The position numbers were made by a program, and so were the translations under genes. Source: JAEUMY01 sp031394355 (GTDB lineage Bacteria > Pseudomonadota > Gammaproteobacteria > Burkholderiales > Usitatibacteraceae). Taken from it: a DNA stretch of 64,000 nt. Of this stretch, positions 16,407 through 25,158 are shown one piece after another. Within the stretch, counting starts at the first letter, position 1; each line of letters opens with the position of its first letter. Where the stretch lies: assembly GCA_031394355.1 (NCBI GenBank), contig JANNSU010000022.1, positions 1-64,000 of the forward strand. The letters run 5' to 3'. Below the pieces are notes generated by a model that worked only from the letters and a program-made list of their open reading frames with translations, ran no database searches and had not been told where the DNA came from.

Positions 16407-17756
16407 ATGACCACACGCGAATTCAACTTTGACGGCCTCGTCGGCCCCACACACAACTACTCGGGCCTGTCTTACGGCAACGTGGCCTCGGCCAGGAATC
16501 AGGGCGCCACGGCCAACCCCAGACGCGCTGCACTGCAGGGATTGGCCAAGATGAAGCGGCTTGCTGATCTCGGGTATGGGCAAGGCGTGCTGGCGCCTCA
16601 GGCGCGGCCGGATCTTGACACGCTGCGCACGCTGGGATTCGGCGGCAGTGATGCGGAGGTGGTGACGCGTGCCGCGAAGGATGCGCCCGCGCTGCTCGCC
16701 GCTTGCTACTCCGCATCCAGCATGTGGACCGCCAATGCAGCCACCGTGAGTGCGAGCGCGGACACGGCGGACGGCAAAGTGCATTTCACGGCGGCCAACC
16801 TCAACAACAAGTTCCACCGCTCCATCGAGCATTCCACCACGGGCCGCATTCTCAAGGCCATGTTCCCGGGCGACCACTTCAGGCATCACGACGCGCTGCC
16901 TGCTTGTCCGCAGTTCGGCGATGAAGGGGCGGCCAACCACACCCGTCTCACTCGCGCCTATGGCGAGCCGGGTGTGGAATTGTTCGTGTACGGCTGCTCG
17001 GGCTTCGATCTCGCGCAGCCTGCACCCAGGAAATTTCCTGCACGTCAGACTCTGGAAGCCTCGCAGGCAGTCGCACGCTTGCACGGGCTGGATGGGAGCC
17101 GCGGCCGCGCCGTATTCGCGCAACAGAATCCGGATGTGATCGACGCCGGGGTATTTCACAACGACGTGATCGCCGTCGGCAACGGCCCGGTGCTCTTCCA
17201 CCATCAGGAAGCGTTCCTCGACACCCCTCTCCTGCTGGCGACATTGCGCGAGACGATTGGCACCAGCTTTGTCGCCATCGAAGTGCCGACCGCAGAGGTG
17301 GGCGTGGCCGACGCGGTGCAGTCCTACCTCTTCAACAGCCAGCTGCTGACCAAGGCGGATGGCAGGATGCTGCTCGTCGTGCCGTCGGAATGCGATGTGA
17401 ACAGTCGTGTGAAGGCGTTCCTCGGAAAACTCGTCGCGGAAGGTCAACATCGAGGTGGCCCCATCGATGAAGTACTGGTCATGGATCTGCGTGAAAGCAT
17501 GATGAACGGCGGCGGCCCGGCGTGCCTGCGGTTGCGCGTTGAGCTGTCCGCAGAAGAAGCGCAGGCGGTCAACCCTGCCGTGCTCATGAGCGACGCGCTT
17601 CACGACACGCTCAACGGCTGGGTGGCGAAGCACTACCGCGATCGCATCACCACAGAAGACCTGGCCGATCCCGCGCTCATCACCGAAGCGCGCACGGCAG
17701 TCGATGAGCTGACGAGCATTCTGAAGCTGGGCAGTGTCTATCCCTTTCAGCGCTGA
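16407..17756 (+). CDS. aruB: N-succinylarginine dihydrolase
   Basis: 449-residue second enzyme of the AST pathway (N2-succinylarginine to succinylornithine, CO2 and two ammonia). The family start REFNFDGLVGPTHNYSGLSYGN, SSMWTANAATVSAS, the FHNDVIAVGN segment with the catalytic His, and the nucleophile Cys 373 in GGGPACLRLRV are all present. The ATG at 16407 is the first that gives the family N-terminus; the frame upstream is repeat. It is the last gene of the aru operon and a hairpin follows its stop. No aruE lies after it, unlike P. aeruginosa. Confidence 0.94.
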   Translation: MTTREFNFDGLVGPTHNYSGLSYGNVASARNQGATANPRRAALQGLAKMKRLADLGYGQGVLAPQARPDLDTLRTLGFGGSDAEVVTRAAKDAPALLAACYSASSMWTANAATVSASADTADGKVHFTAANLNNKFHRSIEHSTTGRILKAMFPGDHFRHHDALPACPQFGDEGAANHTRLTRAYGEPGVELFVYGCSGFDLAQPAPRKFPARQTLEASQAVARLHGLDGSRGRAVFAQQNPDVIDAGVFHNDVIAVGNGPVLFHHQEAFLDTPLLLATLRETIGTSFVAIEVPTAEVGVADAVQSYLFNSQLLTKADGRMLLVVPSECDVNSRVKAFLGKLVAEGQHRGGPIDEVLVMDLRESMMNGGGPACLRLRVELSAEEAQAVNPAVLMSDALHDTLNGWVAKHYRDRITTEDLADPALITEARTAVDELTSILKLGSVYPFQR

Positions 17757-17764
17757 TCCGGATC

Positions 17765-17788
17765 GACCTTCCGATCATGCGGAAGGTC
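17765..17788 (+). terminator. Stem-loop after aruB
   Basis: Perfect 9-bp stem GACCTTCCG/CGGAAGGTC with loop ATCATG, nine bases after the aruB stop. There is no T-run, so it may act with Rho or stabilise the 3' end. Confidence 0.65.
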
Positions 17789-18229
17789 TGAAATGCCGGA
17801 CAGCCCGGCACTCAGAACAGGCAAGCCAGATGCAGGGGTGGTGAGGCTGGTGGTGTGGGCAGGACCAAAACCGAATCCTTCGCATTGCCAAACTTTGTCA
17901 CCCGTTGGGCGTCAACAGGTCTTTGAGCAGGATTCTCGGCCTGCCAGTCGAGGGAACCGCTGTCGGGCCAACCGCTGTCTGGCCAACCACAGTGGGGCCA
18001 ACCAATTCCAGAGTTGAATAATTGCCAGTTCATGTTTTGTCCCTCCCCGTTGACCAGGCGCTGTTTTCAATGCTTGCCCCTGTGGTGCCGATTCACTGCA
18101 ACCTGAATGTAATCAAAGATCAGGGCTTCGCATAGGCCCAGACTTGTCACCTTGCGTCATTCATTTTCAGTTTTGTGCAGCGGCAAGGCCCTGCGGGGTG
18201 CGGACGCGCCGTGCAACAATGGCAACGCC
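17789..18229. other. Noncoding gap after the aru operon
   Basis: About 440 bases with no supported gene. Three imperfect units ending in GGCCAACC (CGCTGTCGGGCCAACC, CGCTGTCTGGCCAACC and a third with GTGGGGCCAACC) lie at about 17958-18002. Short open frames on both strands here overlap each other and have no ribosome site, so none was called. Confidence 0.6.
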
Positions 18230-18832
18230 ATGAAATTTCTGCTCTTGCTCACCCTGACTACCCTGCTTGCCGCCTGTGGCCCGACCACGCCCAAGGTCGG
18301 CAAGCTGGACGCCGGTGCCACCATTCTGGCCTACGGCGACAGCCTCACCTTTGGCACGGGCGCGCCGCCAGCCGAGTCGTATCCGGCTCAACTTGAGCGT
18401 GCCATTGGCCACAAGGTGGTCAATGCCGGCGTACCGGGAGAAATCAGCGCAGATGGACTGAAGCGCCTGCCTGAGTTGCTGGACGAATTGAAGCCGAAGC
18501 TCCTGATCCTCTGCCACGGCGGCAATGACCTCCTGCGTAGATTGAGCGAGGCCGATGCTGCTGCGAATATTCGCAACATGATCAGCGAGGCAAAGGGACG
18601 CGGCATTGACGTGGTGCTGATGGCACCCCCCAAACCCGGACTGCCGCCGTCGGTGCCGAATTTCTATGTGGAGGTGGCGAAGGAGTTCGGGCTGCCCATC
18701 CAGGACAACGTCATCAAGTCCGTACTCCTGGACAACTCGAAGAAAAGCGACCTGGTTCACCCCAATGGCGTCGGCTATCGCGACATGGCAGAGGCGCTCG
18801 CCAAGCTGTTGAAGCAGGCAGGGGCGGTGTAG
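18230..18832 (+). CDS. GDSL-family lipase/esterase lipoprotein
   Basis: 200-residue SGNH hydrolase of the arylesterase/TesA type. A lipoprotein signal (hydrophobic start, lipobox LLAAC) suggests membrane anchoring. Block I is YGDSLTFGTG with the nucleophile Ser, block III GGND, and block V DLVHPNGVGY with the catalytic Asp and His. It should cleave esters or thioesters; the substrate is unknown. A palindrome at 18563-18574 encodes ANIR in AAANIRNMI. Downstream lies a 38-bp perfect palindrome. It appears to be a single-gene unit. Confidence 0.88.
   Translation: MKFLLLLTLTTLLAACGPTTPKVGKLDAGATILAYGDSLTFGTGAPPAESYPAQLERAIGHKVVNAGVPGEISADGLKRLPELLDELKPKLLILCHGGNDLLRRLSEADAAANIRNMISEAKGRGIDVVLMAPPKPGLPPSVPNFYVEVAKEFGLPIQDNVIKSVLLDNSKKSDLVHPNGVGYRDMAEALAKLLKQAGAV
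18563..18574. repeat. GCGAATATTCGC palindrome, site 7
   Basis: Full 14-mer inside the GDSL gene, read as ANIR. Confidence 0.97.
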
Positions 18833-18845
18833 GGCTCGGGGCGCA

Positions 18846-18883
18846 TTGCGAAGCACATGCGAATATTCGCATGTGCTTCGCAA
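18846..18883. repeat. 38-bp perfect palindrome built on the GCGAATATTCGC site
   Basis: From 18846 to 18864 the sequence TTGCGAAGCACATGCGAAT is followed by its exact reverse complement to 18883. The centre (18859-18870) is site 8 of the GCGAATATTCGC family. It lies 13 bases after the GDSL stop, so it can act as a terminator-like hairpin, but there is no T-run. Confidence 0.93.
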
Positions 18884-18898
18884 CCGCACACATCGCCC

Positions 18899-18940
18899 CT
18901 CACTCCTGACTTCTCATTCCTAACTTCTCACTCCTCATCA
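18899..18940. repeat. Degenerate heptamer array (CTCACTC/CTGACTT type)
   Basis: Six 7-bp units (CTCACTC, CTGACTT, CTCATTC, CTAACTT, CTCACTC, CTCATCA) end just before the start of the next gene at 18947. Same period as the other heptamer arrays, with less exact units. Confidence 0.7.
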
Positions 18941-18946
18941 CCAAGA

Positions 18947-19972
18947 ATGGACTCCGCCTCCCAATTTTTCCTCGGTGCCGCAGTGGGTGTCGCCACCATG
19001 GGCCGACGCACTGCACCGTGGAAGGCCGCGCTGTGGGGTGGTGTCGCGGGAACGCTGCCGGATCTGGATGCCTTCATATCGCACGGCGACGCCATCGCCA
19101 ACATGACGCTGCACCGTGCGGAGAGCCACGCACTCTTCTGGCAGACACTGGCTTCGCCACTGCTGGCGGCACTGCCCGCGTGGTTGCACCGGGACGGCGC
19201 AGCGCGGCTTGCACACTATCGGCGCTGGTGGCTGGCGATGTGGCTGGCGCTCATCACCCATGCGCTGCTGGATGCGATGACGGTATACGGCACGCAGCTC
19301 TGGCTGCCCTTCACCAATCGGCCGGTGGGCGTGGGCAGCGTGTTCATCATCGATCCGCTCTACACCTTGCCGCTCATTTTCGGTGTGGCAGGAGCGCTCT
19401 GGGCGCGCAGTGAACGACGCTTTCGCTGGAACACTGCGGGCCTGATCCTCTCCACCGCCTACCTCGCCTGGGGTGCGCTCATCCAGACGCATGTGGAGTC
19501 CGTCGCACGCGCCAGCCTCCCGCCCAACGAGCAGGCCACGGCAGAGGTGCTGGTGACGCCCTCCCCGTTCAACAGCGTGCTGTGGCGAGTCGTGGTGCGG
19601 CGTAACGACAGCTATGCGGAGGGGTTCTATTCATTGCTGGATGCCAGGCCCCGGGTTCGCTTCGAGCGGTTCCTGCATGACGTGCGGCTTGACGCCGAGC
19701 TGAGGCGTGCGAACAACCCGTCCCTTGCACGCATGGCGGCATTCACGAAGGGCTTCTACACCTTGCGGGAGACGGATGGCTTGGTGCGCCTCACCGATCT
19801 GCGCATGGGGCAGGAACCGCACTACATTTTTGCGTTCCACATTGCCGAACGGCGCGACGGCAAGCTGGTGCCCATCACCGCAACGCAGGTCGGCGGGTAC
19901 ATGGACTTTCAGAAGGGGCTCGCCTGGGTGTGGACACGACTCCAGGGCAACGACGTTCTGCCGCCGCGCTGA
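18947..19972 (+). CDS. YdjM-like membrane-bound metal-dependent hydrolase family protein
   Basis: 341-residue inner-membrane protein. The N-terminal 190 residues match the YdjM/DUF457 family: FFLGAAVGVATMG, then GTLPDLDAF, the His-rich TLHRAESHALFW and the membrane segment with ITHALLDAMTVYGTQLWLPF, whose conserved His and Asp residues are thought to bind metal. About four membrane spans are visible, followed by a soluble C-terminal domain of about 150 residues (from EVLVTPSPFNSVLWRVVV) typical of the longer family members. The biochemical role of the family is unsettled. Start chosen at 18947; the heptamer array stands where a ribosome site would be. Confidence 0.82.
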   Translation: MDSASQFFLGAAVGVATMGRRTAPWKAALWGGVAGTLPDLDAFISHGDAIANMTLHRAESHALFWQTLASPLLAALPAWLHRDGAARLAHYRRWWLAMWLALITHALLDAMTVYGTQLWLPFTNRPVGVGSVFIIDPLYTLPLIFGVAGALWARSERRFRWNTAGLILSTAYLAWGALIQTHVESVARASLPPNEQATAEVLVTPSPFNSVLWRVVVRRNDSYAEGFYSLLDARPRVRFERFLHDVRLDAELRRANNPSLARMAAFTKGFYTLRETDGLVRLTDLRMGQEPHYIFAFHIAERRDGKLVPITATQVGGYMDFQKGLAWVWTRLQGNDVLPPR

Positions 19973-20077
19973 TATCCCTGCGGCACTTGGGGAATTGGCC
20001 ATCATGACCGCGAAAATTGGCCGATAATCCCGCTCTGCATGCTTCAACCTCAGGTATTTCAACCAGGAGACATTCAC

Positions 20078-20683
20078 ATGGCTGCCCCCTTCACCCTGCC
20101 CGCCCTGCCCTGGGCAGACAATGCGCTGGACCCGATCATTTCCGCCAATACGCTGTCGTTTCATCACGGCAAGCATCACAAGGCGTACGTGGACAACCTG
20201 AACAAGCTGGTGGACGGCACACCGATGGCCGACCAGACGTTGGAAGCCATCATCAAGGCCAGCGCGGGCGATGCCGCCAAAGCCGGTGTATTCAACAACT
20301 CCGCACAGATCTGGAACCACACGTTTTTCTGGCATTCCCTGGCACCCAACGCGGGCGGCAAGCCGACCGGCAAGGTTGCCGAGCTGATCGACAGCGATCT
20401 GGGCGGCTACGACAAGTTCAAGGAAGAGTTCGCCAAGGCCGCCATGGGTCGCTTTGGCTCGGGCTGGGCCTGGCTGTCGCTGAAGGACGGCAAGCTCGTC
20501 ATCTCCTCCACGCCGAACGCCGAGACGCCGCTTACCACCGGTGCCACGCCGCTCCTGACAGTGGATGTGTGGGAACACGCATATTACCTCGACCACCAGA
20601 ACCGCCGCGCCGACTTCGTCAATGCCATCCTCGACAAGCTGCTCAACTGGAACTTCGCCAACGAGAATCTGGCCAAAGGCTGA
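20078..20683 (+). CDS. sodB: Superoxide dismutase, Fe type
   Basis: 201-residue cytoplasmic dismutase converting superoxide to oxygen and hydrogen peroxide. Metal ligands are visible in LSFHHGKHHKAYVDNLN, WNHTFFWHSL and VDVWEHAYYLDHQNRR. MGRFGSGWAWL and the ordering fit iron SodB, though Fe and Mn types cannot be separated with full certainty by eye. AGGAGA lies nine bases before the ATG at 20078. It is a single-gene unit closed by a strong terminator. Confidence 0.96.
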   Translation: MAAPFTLPALPWADNALDPIISANTLSFHHGKHHKAYVDNLNKLVDGTPMADQTLEAIIKASAGDAAKAGVFNNSAQIWNHTFFWHSLAPNAGGKPTGKVAELIDSDLGGYDKFKEEFAKAAMGRFGSGWAWLSLKDGKLVISSTPNAETPLTTGATPLLTVDVWEHAYYLDHQNRRADFVNAILDKLLNWNFANENLAKG

Positions 20684-20745
20684 AACCTGGGTTGCCCCGA
20701 GCACCGCAAAGCAGAACCGCCAGGCCGTTCGCAACAAGATGTAAC

Positions 20746-20786
20746 AAGCCGCCCTGCCCGCTTCTGCGTGCAGGGCGGCTTTGTTT
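20746..20786 (+). terminator. Rho-independent terminator after sodB
   Basis: 12-bp stem AAGCCGCCCTGC/GCAGGGCGGCTT (20746-20757 with 20770-20781), then TGTTTT. Confidence 0.88.
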
Positions 20787-20896
20787 TCACATCCCGAATT
20801 GTGAATATTCCGCATACCGTGATTGGCGGCTTGCGTTTTGTGCACGCAGCCGGTAGGGTCTGCTGCATCCCCATAAAAGGACGACACTGACCCAGC

Positions 20897-22825
20897 ATGG
20901 CCAGCGATCAGCCCAAATTTTTCCTCAATCCGTTTTCCCCGGTCACAGACAGACAAGTCATCCGCACCCGCAGGTTTTACCTCGGGACGCTCGCATACGC
21001 GGTTGGTGTTGTGCTGCTGTGTCTGGCGTCATTGGTCGATCTGCTCCCGCTGCGAGGGCTGCTGGCCTCGGTAGTGTTGGTGGCGACCTGGAATGCAGTA
21101 CTGTTCTGGCTGTTCCAGAGCGGCACGAACCAGCGATTCCAGGACAAGAGCCTCACCCAACTGCAGACCCTGGTCGCCATCGCGCTCATCATGTTCGTGG
21201 CCTACCAGTTCAAGAGCGACCGCAGCCTGGTGCTGGTGTGGTGTCTCGTGGTGCTGCTGTTTGGCATCTTCCGCTTCAAGCCGAGAGAGTTCGTCACCTC
21301 GACCCTGTTCATGCTGGCGGGGTATGCGATGGTCATCAACATGCTGATGAGCTTCCGTCCACAATCGGTCGATGTCTATCTGGAGTGGTACCAGTGGGCG
21401 TGGCTCGCGCTCATCCTGCCCTCCTTCGCGCTGATTGGCGCCCGGATCAGCGCGCTCCGCGAGCGGCTGCTCCGCGCCAACGAAGAGCTGACCGGCGCAC
21501 TGGGCACCATCCAGAACATGGCCTCCCACGATTCGCTGACGGGCTTGCCCAACCGGTCTTCGCTCACCGATACCATGCACCACATCATCGCCACCGCCAA
21601 CCGTGCGCCACAGCGCTTTGGCCTGCTCTTCATCGACCTGGATCACTTCAAGGCCGTGAACGACACATTGGGGCATCCGACCGGCGATCAGCTCCTGCGC
21701 GAGGTCGCACGCAGGCTTCAAGCCGGGGTGCGCGACAGCGACCTCGTTGCTCGTCTGGGCGGTGATGAGTTCGTGATCATGATGTCGAATGCGACGGGTC
21801 GTGACGGACTCTTGCAACTGGCCGACAAGCTGATTGCCATCGTGGGTGAGCCGATCAACCTCCAGGGCCACGAGGTCAAGGTATCCGCGAGCATTGGCAT
21901 GGCGTGGTTTCCCGACGATGGCGAAGATGTGCAGAGCCTGCTTTCAAACGCCGACATGGCGATGTACAAGGCGAAGTCGCTGGGCCGTGAACGCGCCATT
22001 GCCTACTCCGCCGATCTGGGCGAAATGGCGATGGAACGATTCGAGGTGGAAAAGGGCCTCCGCCGTGCGCTGCAAGAGGACGAATTTCGGCTGTACTATC
22101 AACCCAAGATCGATTTCCGCACCAACCGCATGCTCGGCGTGGAGGCACTCCTGCGCTGGCAGCACCCGGACCACGGATTGCTGCCGCCCGACAAGTTCAT
22201 CCGCGTGGCAGAGGAGTCCAACTTCATCGTGCCGTTGGGACAGTGGGTGCTCGAAACCGCCTGCAAACAGATCCGCCAGTGGCAGGACGCACGATTGCCC
22301 AGCTTCTCCATCGCCGTCAATCTCTCGGCCAAGCAGATCAGCGACGAGTCATTCCTGCCACATCTCAAGTCACTCCTGGCAGAAACCGGTGCCGAGCCGG
22401 GTCGGCTGGAGCTTGAGATCACGGAAACCATGGTCATGGCCAACCCCGCAGCATCGGCCTTGCTGCTGGCGACCCTCCGAGCGCTCGGGGTGAAGCTGTC
22501 CATCGACGACTTTGGCACGGGCTACTCCTCCCTGTCGTATCTGAAGCAACTGCCCGTGGACACGTTGAAAGTGGACCGCGGCTTTGTGAAGGACCTGCCG
22601 CACAATCGCGACGATCTCGCCATCACCCGGGCCGTGATCGCCATGGCCCACAGCTTGTCCATGCGGGTTGTGGCTGAGGGCGTGGAGGACCAGCAGCAAT
22701 TCGATTTGCTAAAGCTTGAAGGCTGCGACGAGTTCCAGGGCTACCTCTGCCGACCGGCCATTTCCAGCATGGAGTTGGAGGCATTGGTACGCAAGTTCGG
22801 GCTCGCCATTCCCTTGGCGACCTGA
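20897..22825 (+). CDS. Membrane GGDEF-EAL protein (cyclic-di-GMP turnover)
   Basis: 642-residue signalling protein. About six membrane helices occupy residues 25-190, then a short coiled linker, a GGDEF domain with DSLTGLPNR, DLDHFKAVND and an intact GGDEF motif at about 288, and an EAL domain with GVEALLRW at about 414, NLSAKQ, EITET, DDFGTGYSSLSYL and AEGVE. Both sites keep their catalytic residues, so it may make or break cyclic-di-GMP; which dominates cannot be told. The membrane part is of the MASE2-like or 7TM type without a clear ligand. No operon partner; the sodB terminator lies upstream. Confidence 0.93.
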   Translation: MASDQPKFFLNPFSPVTDRQVIRTRRFYLGTLAYAVGVVLLCLASLVDLLPLRGLLASVVLVATWNAVLFWLFQSGTNQRFQDKSLTQLQTLVAIALIMFVAYQFKSDRSLVLVWCLVVLLFGIFRFKPREFVTSTLFMLAGYAMVINMLMSFRPQSVDVYLEWYQWAWLALILPSFALIGARISALRERLLRANEELTGALGTIQNMASHDSLTGLPNRSSLTDTMHHIIATANRAPQRFGLLFIDLDHFKAVNDTLGHPTGDQLLREVARRLQAGVRDSDLVARLGGDEFVIMMSNATGRDGLLQLADKLIAIVGEPINLQGHEVKVSASIGMAWFPDDGEDVQSLLSNADMAMYKAKSLGRERAIAYSADLGEMAMERFEVEKGLRRALQEDEFRLYYQPKIDFRTNRMLGVEALLRWQHPDHGLLPPDKFIRVAEESNFIVPLGQWVLETACKQIRQWQDARLPSFSIAVNLSAKQISDESFLPHLKSLLAETGAEPGRLELEITETMVMANPAASALLLATLRALGVKLSIDDFGTGYSSLSYLKQLPVDTLKVDRGFVKDLPHNRDDLAITRAVIAMAHSLSMRVVAEGVEDQQQFDLLKLEGCDEFQGYLCRPAISSMELEALVRKFGLAIPLAT

Positions 22826-22957
22826 AACCGCAACGGCGGGCGGCGCCCACGCATTGCACCGGGACGGCAACAAGACGGTACCGCTACCGTCGGCACGCAA
22901 CACGCCGACACACGCGAATGCAATCCGGCAACATTTCATTTAGGCTACGGGAGTTTT

Positions 22958-23040
22958 GTCGCGGCAGGTCTGCTTCCCCACGCGTATGGGGGAATGCGGC
23001 CGGGCGAAAGTCTGCAAGCCCCCGCCGCTACTGATTCCGC
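22958..23040 (+). promoter_or_regulatory. Cobalamin-riboswitch-like leader
   Basis: The segment resembles the 3' core of cobalamin riboswitches: GCAGGTCTGC, then GGGGAATGCGG, a GCGAAAGTC loop, and CCCCCGCCGCTACTG close to the consensus CCCCCGCAACTG. TGCGG pairs with CTGCA across the loop. It ends about 25 bases before the S9 peptidase start. The 5' part is shorter than usual and this was judged by eye only, so it could be a degenerate copy or a chance likeness. Confidence 0.5.
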
Positions 23041-23064
23041 ATTCATCCATTCCGGGAGCACACC

Positions 23065-25068
23065 ATGTTGCGCAATTTTTCCCTGCTGCTGGTCGCGGCA
23101 GCGCTGTCCCTGCCGCTGCCTGTCCTGGCGCAGAAGTCCGATTCCCAACTCACCATTGAAGATGTCTGGCGTCCGGCGGAATTCGCCAGCCCGACGTTGT
23201 CGCGAGACGGCAAATGGCTGGCCGCGACCGTGCCCATCCGGGGCCGCTTGAATCTTGCTGTCATGAACATCGAGACCCGCGAGACCAAGCCATTGACGGG
23301 CTACACCAACTTCGACGTGCAGGGCATTCGCTGGGTCGGTGATCGCATCCTCTACTCCCTCGGGCAGAACAATGCCCCCACCGGTCCGGGCCGATTTGAA
23401 GCGGGCGGGCTATTCGTGGTACATCGTGATGGCAGTGGTGCACGCAAGCTGTCGAACACGATTCGCGACTGCCGTGATCAAGGCATGAACGTCTGCCGCA
23501 GCCTGAATTTCTTCAGGGCCATCCCCGGCAATACCGACGAAGTCATCGCATCCGGCAACATGACCGATGCAGTCTCCACGGATCTCTATCGCCTCAATAT
23601 CCTCACGGGGAGGTTCACACTTCTCACGCAAGGCCGTCCCGCAGAACGCACGGGTGACTGGTTGATGGACCAGAACCTCGTGCCGCGCGTGGTCACCGCC
23701 AGTATTGAGGACACGCTCACGCGAGTGGTCTACTACCGCAAGAGCGCCGAGGCAGCCTGGCAGGAGATCGGCCGCTTTGATGCAGCCAAGCCCGGTGCCA
23801 TCGTGCCGCTGGCCATCGAGGACAAGTCGGGCATGCTGCGCGTAGCCTCCAACCAGGGCCGCGACACGATGGCCGTCTTCCGCTTTGATCCGGAAACGAA
23901 GAAGCTGGGCGAGATGATCGCTGCCCATCCTCGCTACGACATGGGTGCGGATGCGGATGGCAACCGGATCGGCGGTGGCGTCGAGCTGGATCCCGAGACG
24001 CTCGAGATCCGCGGCGTGTCAGTCAATGCAGCCATTCCGGAGTATGTGTGGGCTGACGAAAAATACGCCGCCACGCAAGCCATGCTGGACAAGGCCTTGC
24101 CCAAGCGGATCAACACCTTTCAGCGCGTCCCGAACAGCAAATCGCTGCTCATCTCTTCTTACTCGGATGTCGAGCCGACCGTGTACTACCTGCTTGATGA
24201 AGAGAAGCGCCGCATGGAGGAGCTCGGTTCAACCCGTCCTTGGCTCCGCGGCAAACTGCCGAACCAGGTGCCCTTCATTTACAAGACCCGCGACGGCATC
24301 GAAATCGATGGCTATTACTTTCTGCCCAAGGACTACAAGCCCGGCACCAAGCTGCCCACCATCGTGCACATTCATGGCGGTCCGTTTGCGCGTGCTGATA
24401 CCTGGGGCCGTGGATTCGGCGTGAACGAAGGTCGTCTGTTTGCGAGCCGCGGCTATGCCGTCATCGTGCCGAACTTTCGCGTGACGCCTGAACTGGGTTC
24501 AAAGGTGTACTACTCCGGCTTCGGTACCTATGGCCGCCAGATGTCTGACGATCATGAGGACGCATTGAAATGGGGCATCGAGCAGGGATTCGTCGACCCG
24601 GCCAACGCCTGCATCTCGGGCGCCTCCTATGGCGGCTATGCGGCGCTGCAGGCTCAGGTTCGCAACGCGAGCCTGTGGAAGTGCTCGATCGCGGGACTTG
24701 CCGTCACGGACCTCTACTACCAGCTTACTTCCAAGGATGGCGACATCCCCTACAGCACCTCAGGTGTGGACTATTGGAAGGCAGTGATTGGCGTGAAGAG
24801 CCTCAACGAGCCCATCGTGCGGGAAATGTCTCCCGTTCACTTTGCCAGCAAGATCACCAAACCCGTGTTCTTGTACGCTGGCGAGGATGACATCCGCGTG
24901 CCGATTGCGCAGATTTCGGCCATGGCCAGAAACCTGCGTGATGCAGGCAATCCGCCCAAGGCCTACGTGGTCAAACCCAATGAAGGCCACGGCTTCGGCA
25001 AACTGGAAAACAGAGTTGACCTTTACACGCAGATCCTCGCGTTTTTGAAGGAGCAGTTCGGCAAGTAG
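23065..25068 (+). CDS. Secreted S9-family prolyl oligopeptidase-like peptidase
   Basis: 667-residue periplasmic or secreted serine peptidase. The signal peptide ends VLAQ. Residues 25-400 form a WD/PD40-type beta-propeller (TLSRDGKWLAATVP, IRWVGDRILYS). The C-terminal alpha/beta hydrolase holds the triad: Ser 520 in GASYGGYA, Asp about 608 in DDIRVP and His about 641 in GHGF. Such S9 enzymes cleave acyl or dipeptidyl units from peptides. GGGAGC stands seven bases before the ATG. The cobalamin-riboswitch-like leader just upstream is odd for a peptidase. Confidence 0.92.
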   Translation: MLRNFSLLLVAAALSLPLPVLAQKSDSQLTIEDVWRPAEFASPTLSRDGKWLAATVPIRGRLNLAVMNIETRETKPLTGYTNFDVQGIRWVGDRILYSLGQNNAPTGPGRFEAGGLFVVHRDGSGARKLSNTIRDCRDQGMNVCRSLNFFRAIPGNTDEVIASGNMTDAVSTDLYRLNILTGRFTLLTQGRPAERTGDWLMDQNLVPRVVTASIEDTLTRVVYYRKSAEAAWQEIGRFDAAKPGAIVPLAIEDKSGMLRVASNQGRDTMAVFRFDPETKKLGEMIAAHPRYDMGADADGNRIGGGVELDPETLEIRGVSVNAAIPEYVWADEKYAATQAMLDKALPKRINTFQRVPNSKSLLISSYSDVEPTVYYLLDEEKRRMEELGSTRPWLRGKLPNQVPFIYKTRDGIEIDGYYFLPKDYKPGTKLPTIVHIHGGPFARADTWGRGFGVNEGRLFASRGYAVIVPNFRVTPELGSKVYYSGFGTYGRQMSDDHEDALKWGIEQGFVDPANACISGASYGGYAALQAQVRNASLWKCSIAGLAVTDLYYQLTSKDGDIPYSTSGVDYWKAVIGVKSLNEPIVREMSPVHFASKITKPVFLYAGEDDIRVPIAQISAMARNLRDAGNPPKAYVVKPNEGHGFGKLENRVDLYTQILAFLKEQFGK

Positions 25069-25091
25069 CAAGACACCGAAGCACCGAAAAG

Positions 25092-25114
25092 CGCCGCCTG
25101 CGGGCGGCGTTTTT
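25092..25114 (+). terminator. Rho-independent terminator of the S9 peptidase gene
   Basis: 7-bp stem CGCCGCC/GGCGGCG with loop TGCG followed by five T. Confidence 0.9.
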
Positions 25115-25158
25115 CGTTGGGCGTTGAGCGATCTGCGTTGAGCGTCAAATACCCGCTT

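Noticed and set aside
15753..17633. 626-residue minus-strand open frame opposite aruD and aruB
   Set aside because: It runs across two real plus-strand genes and the repeat between them; composition is of a shadow frame.
17793..18033. Overlapping short open frames on both strands after aruB
   Set aside because: No ribosome site, no family match, contain small direct repeats.
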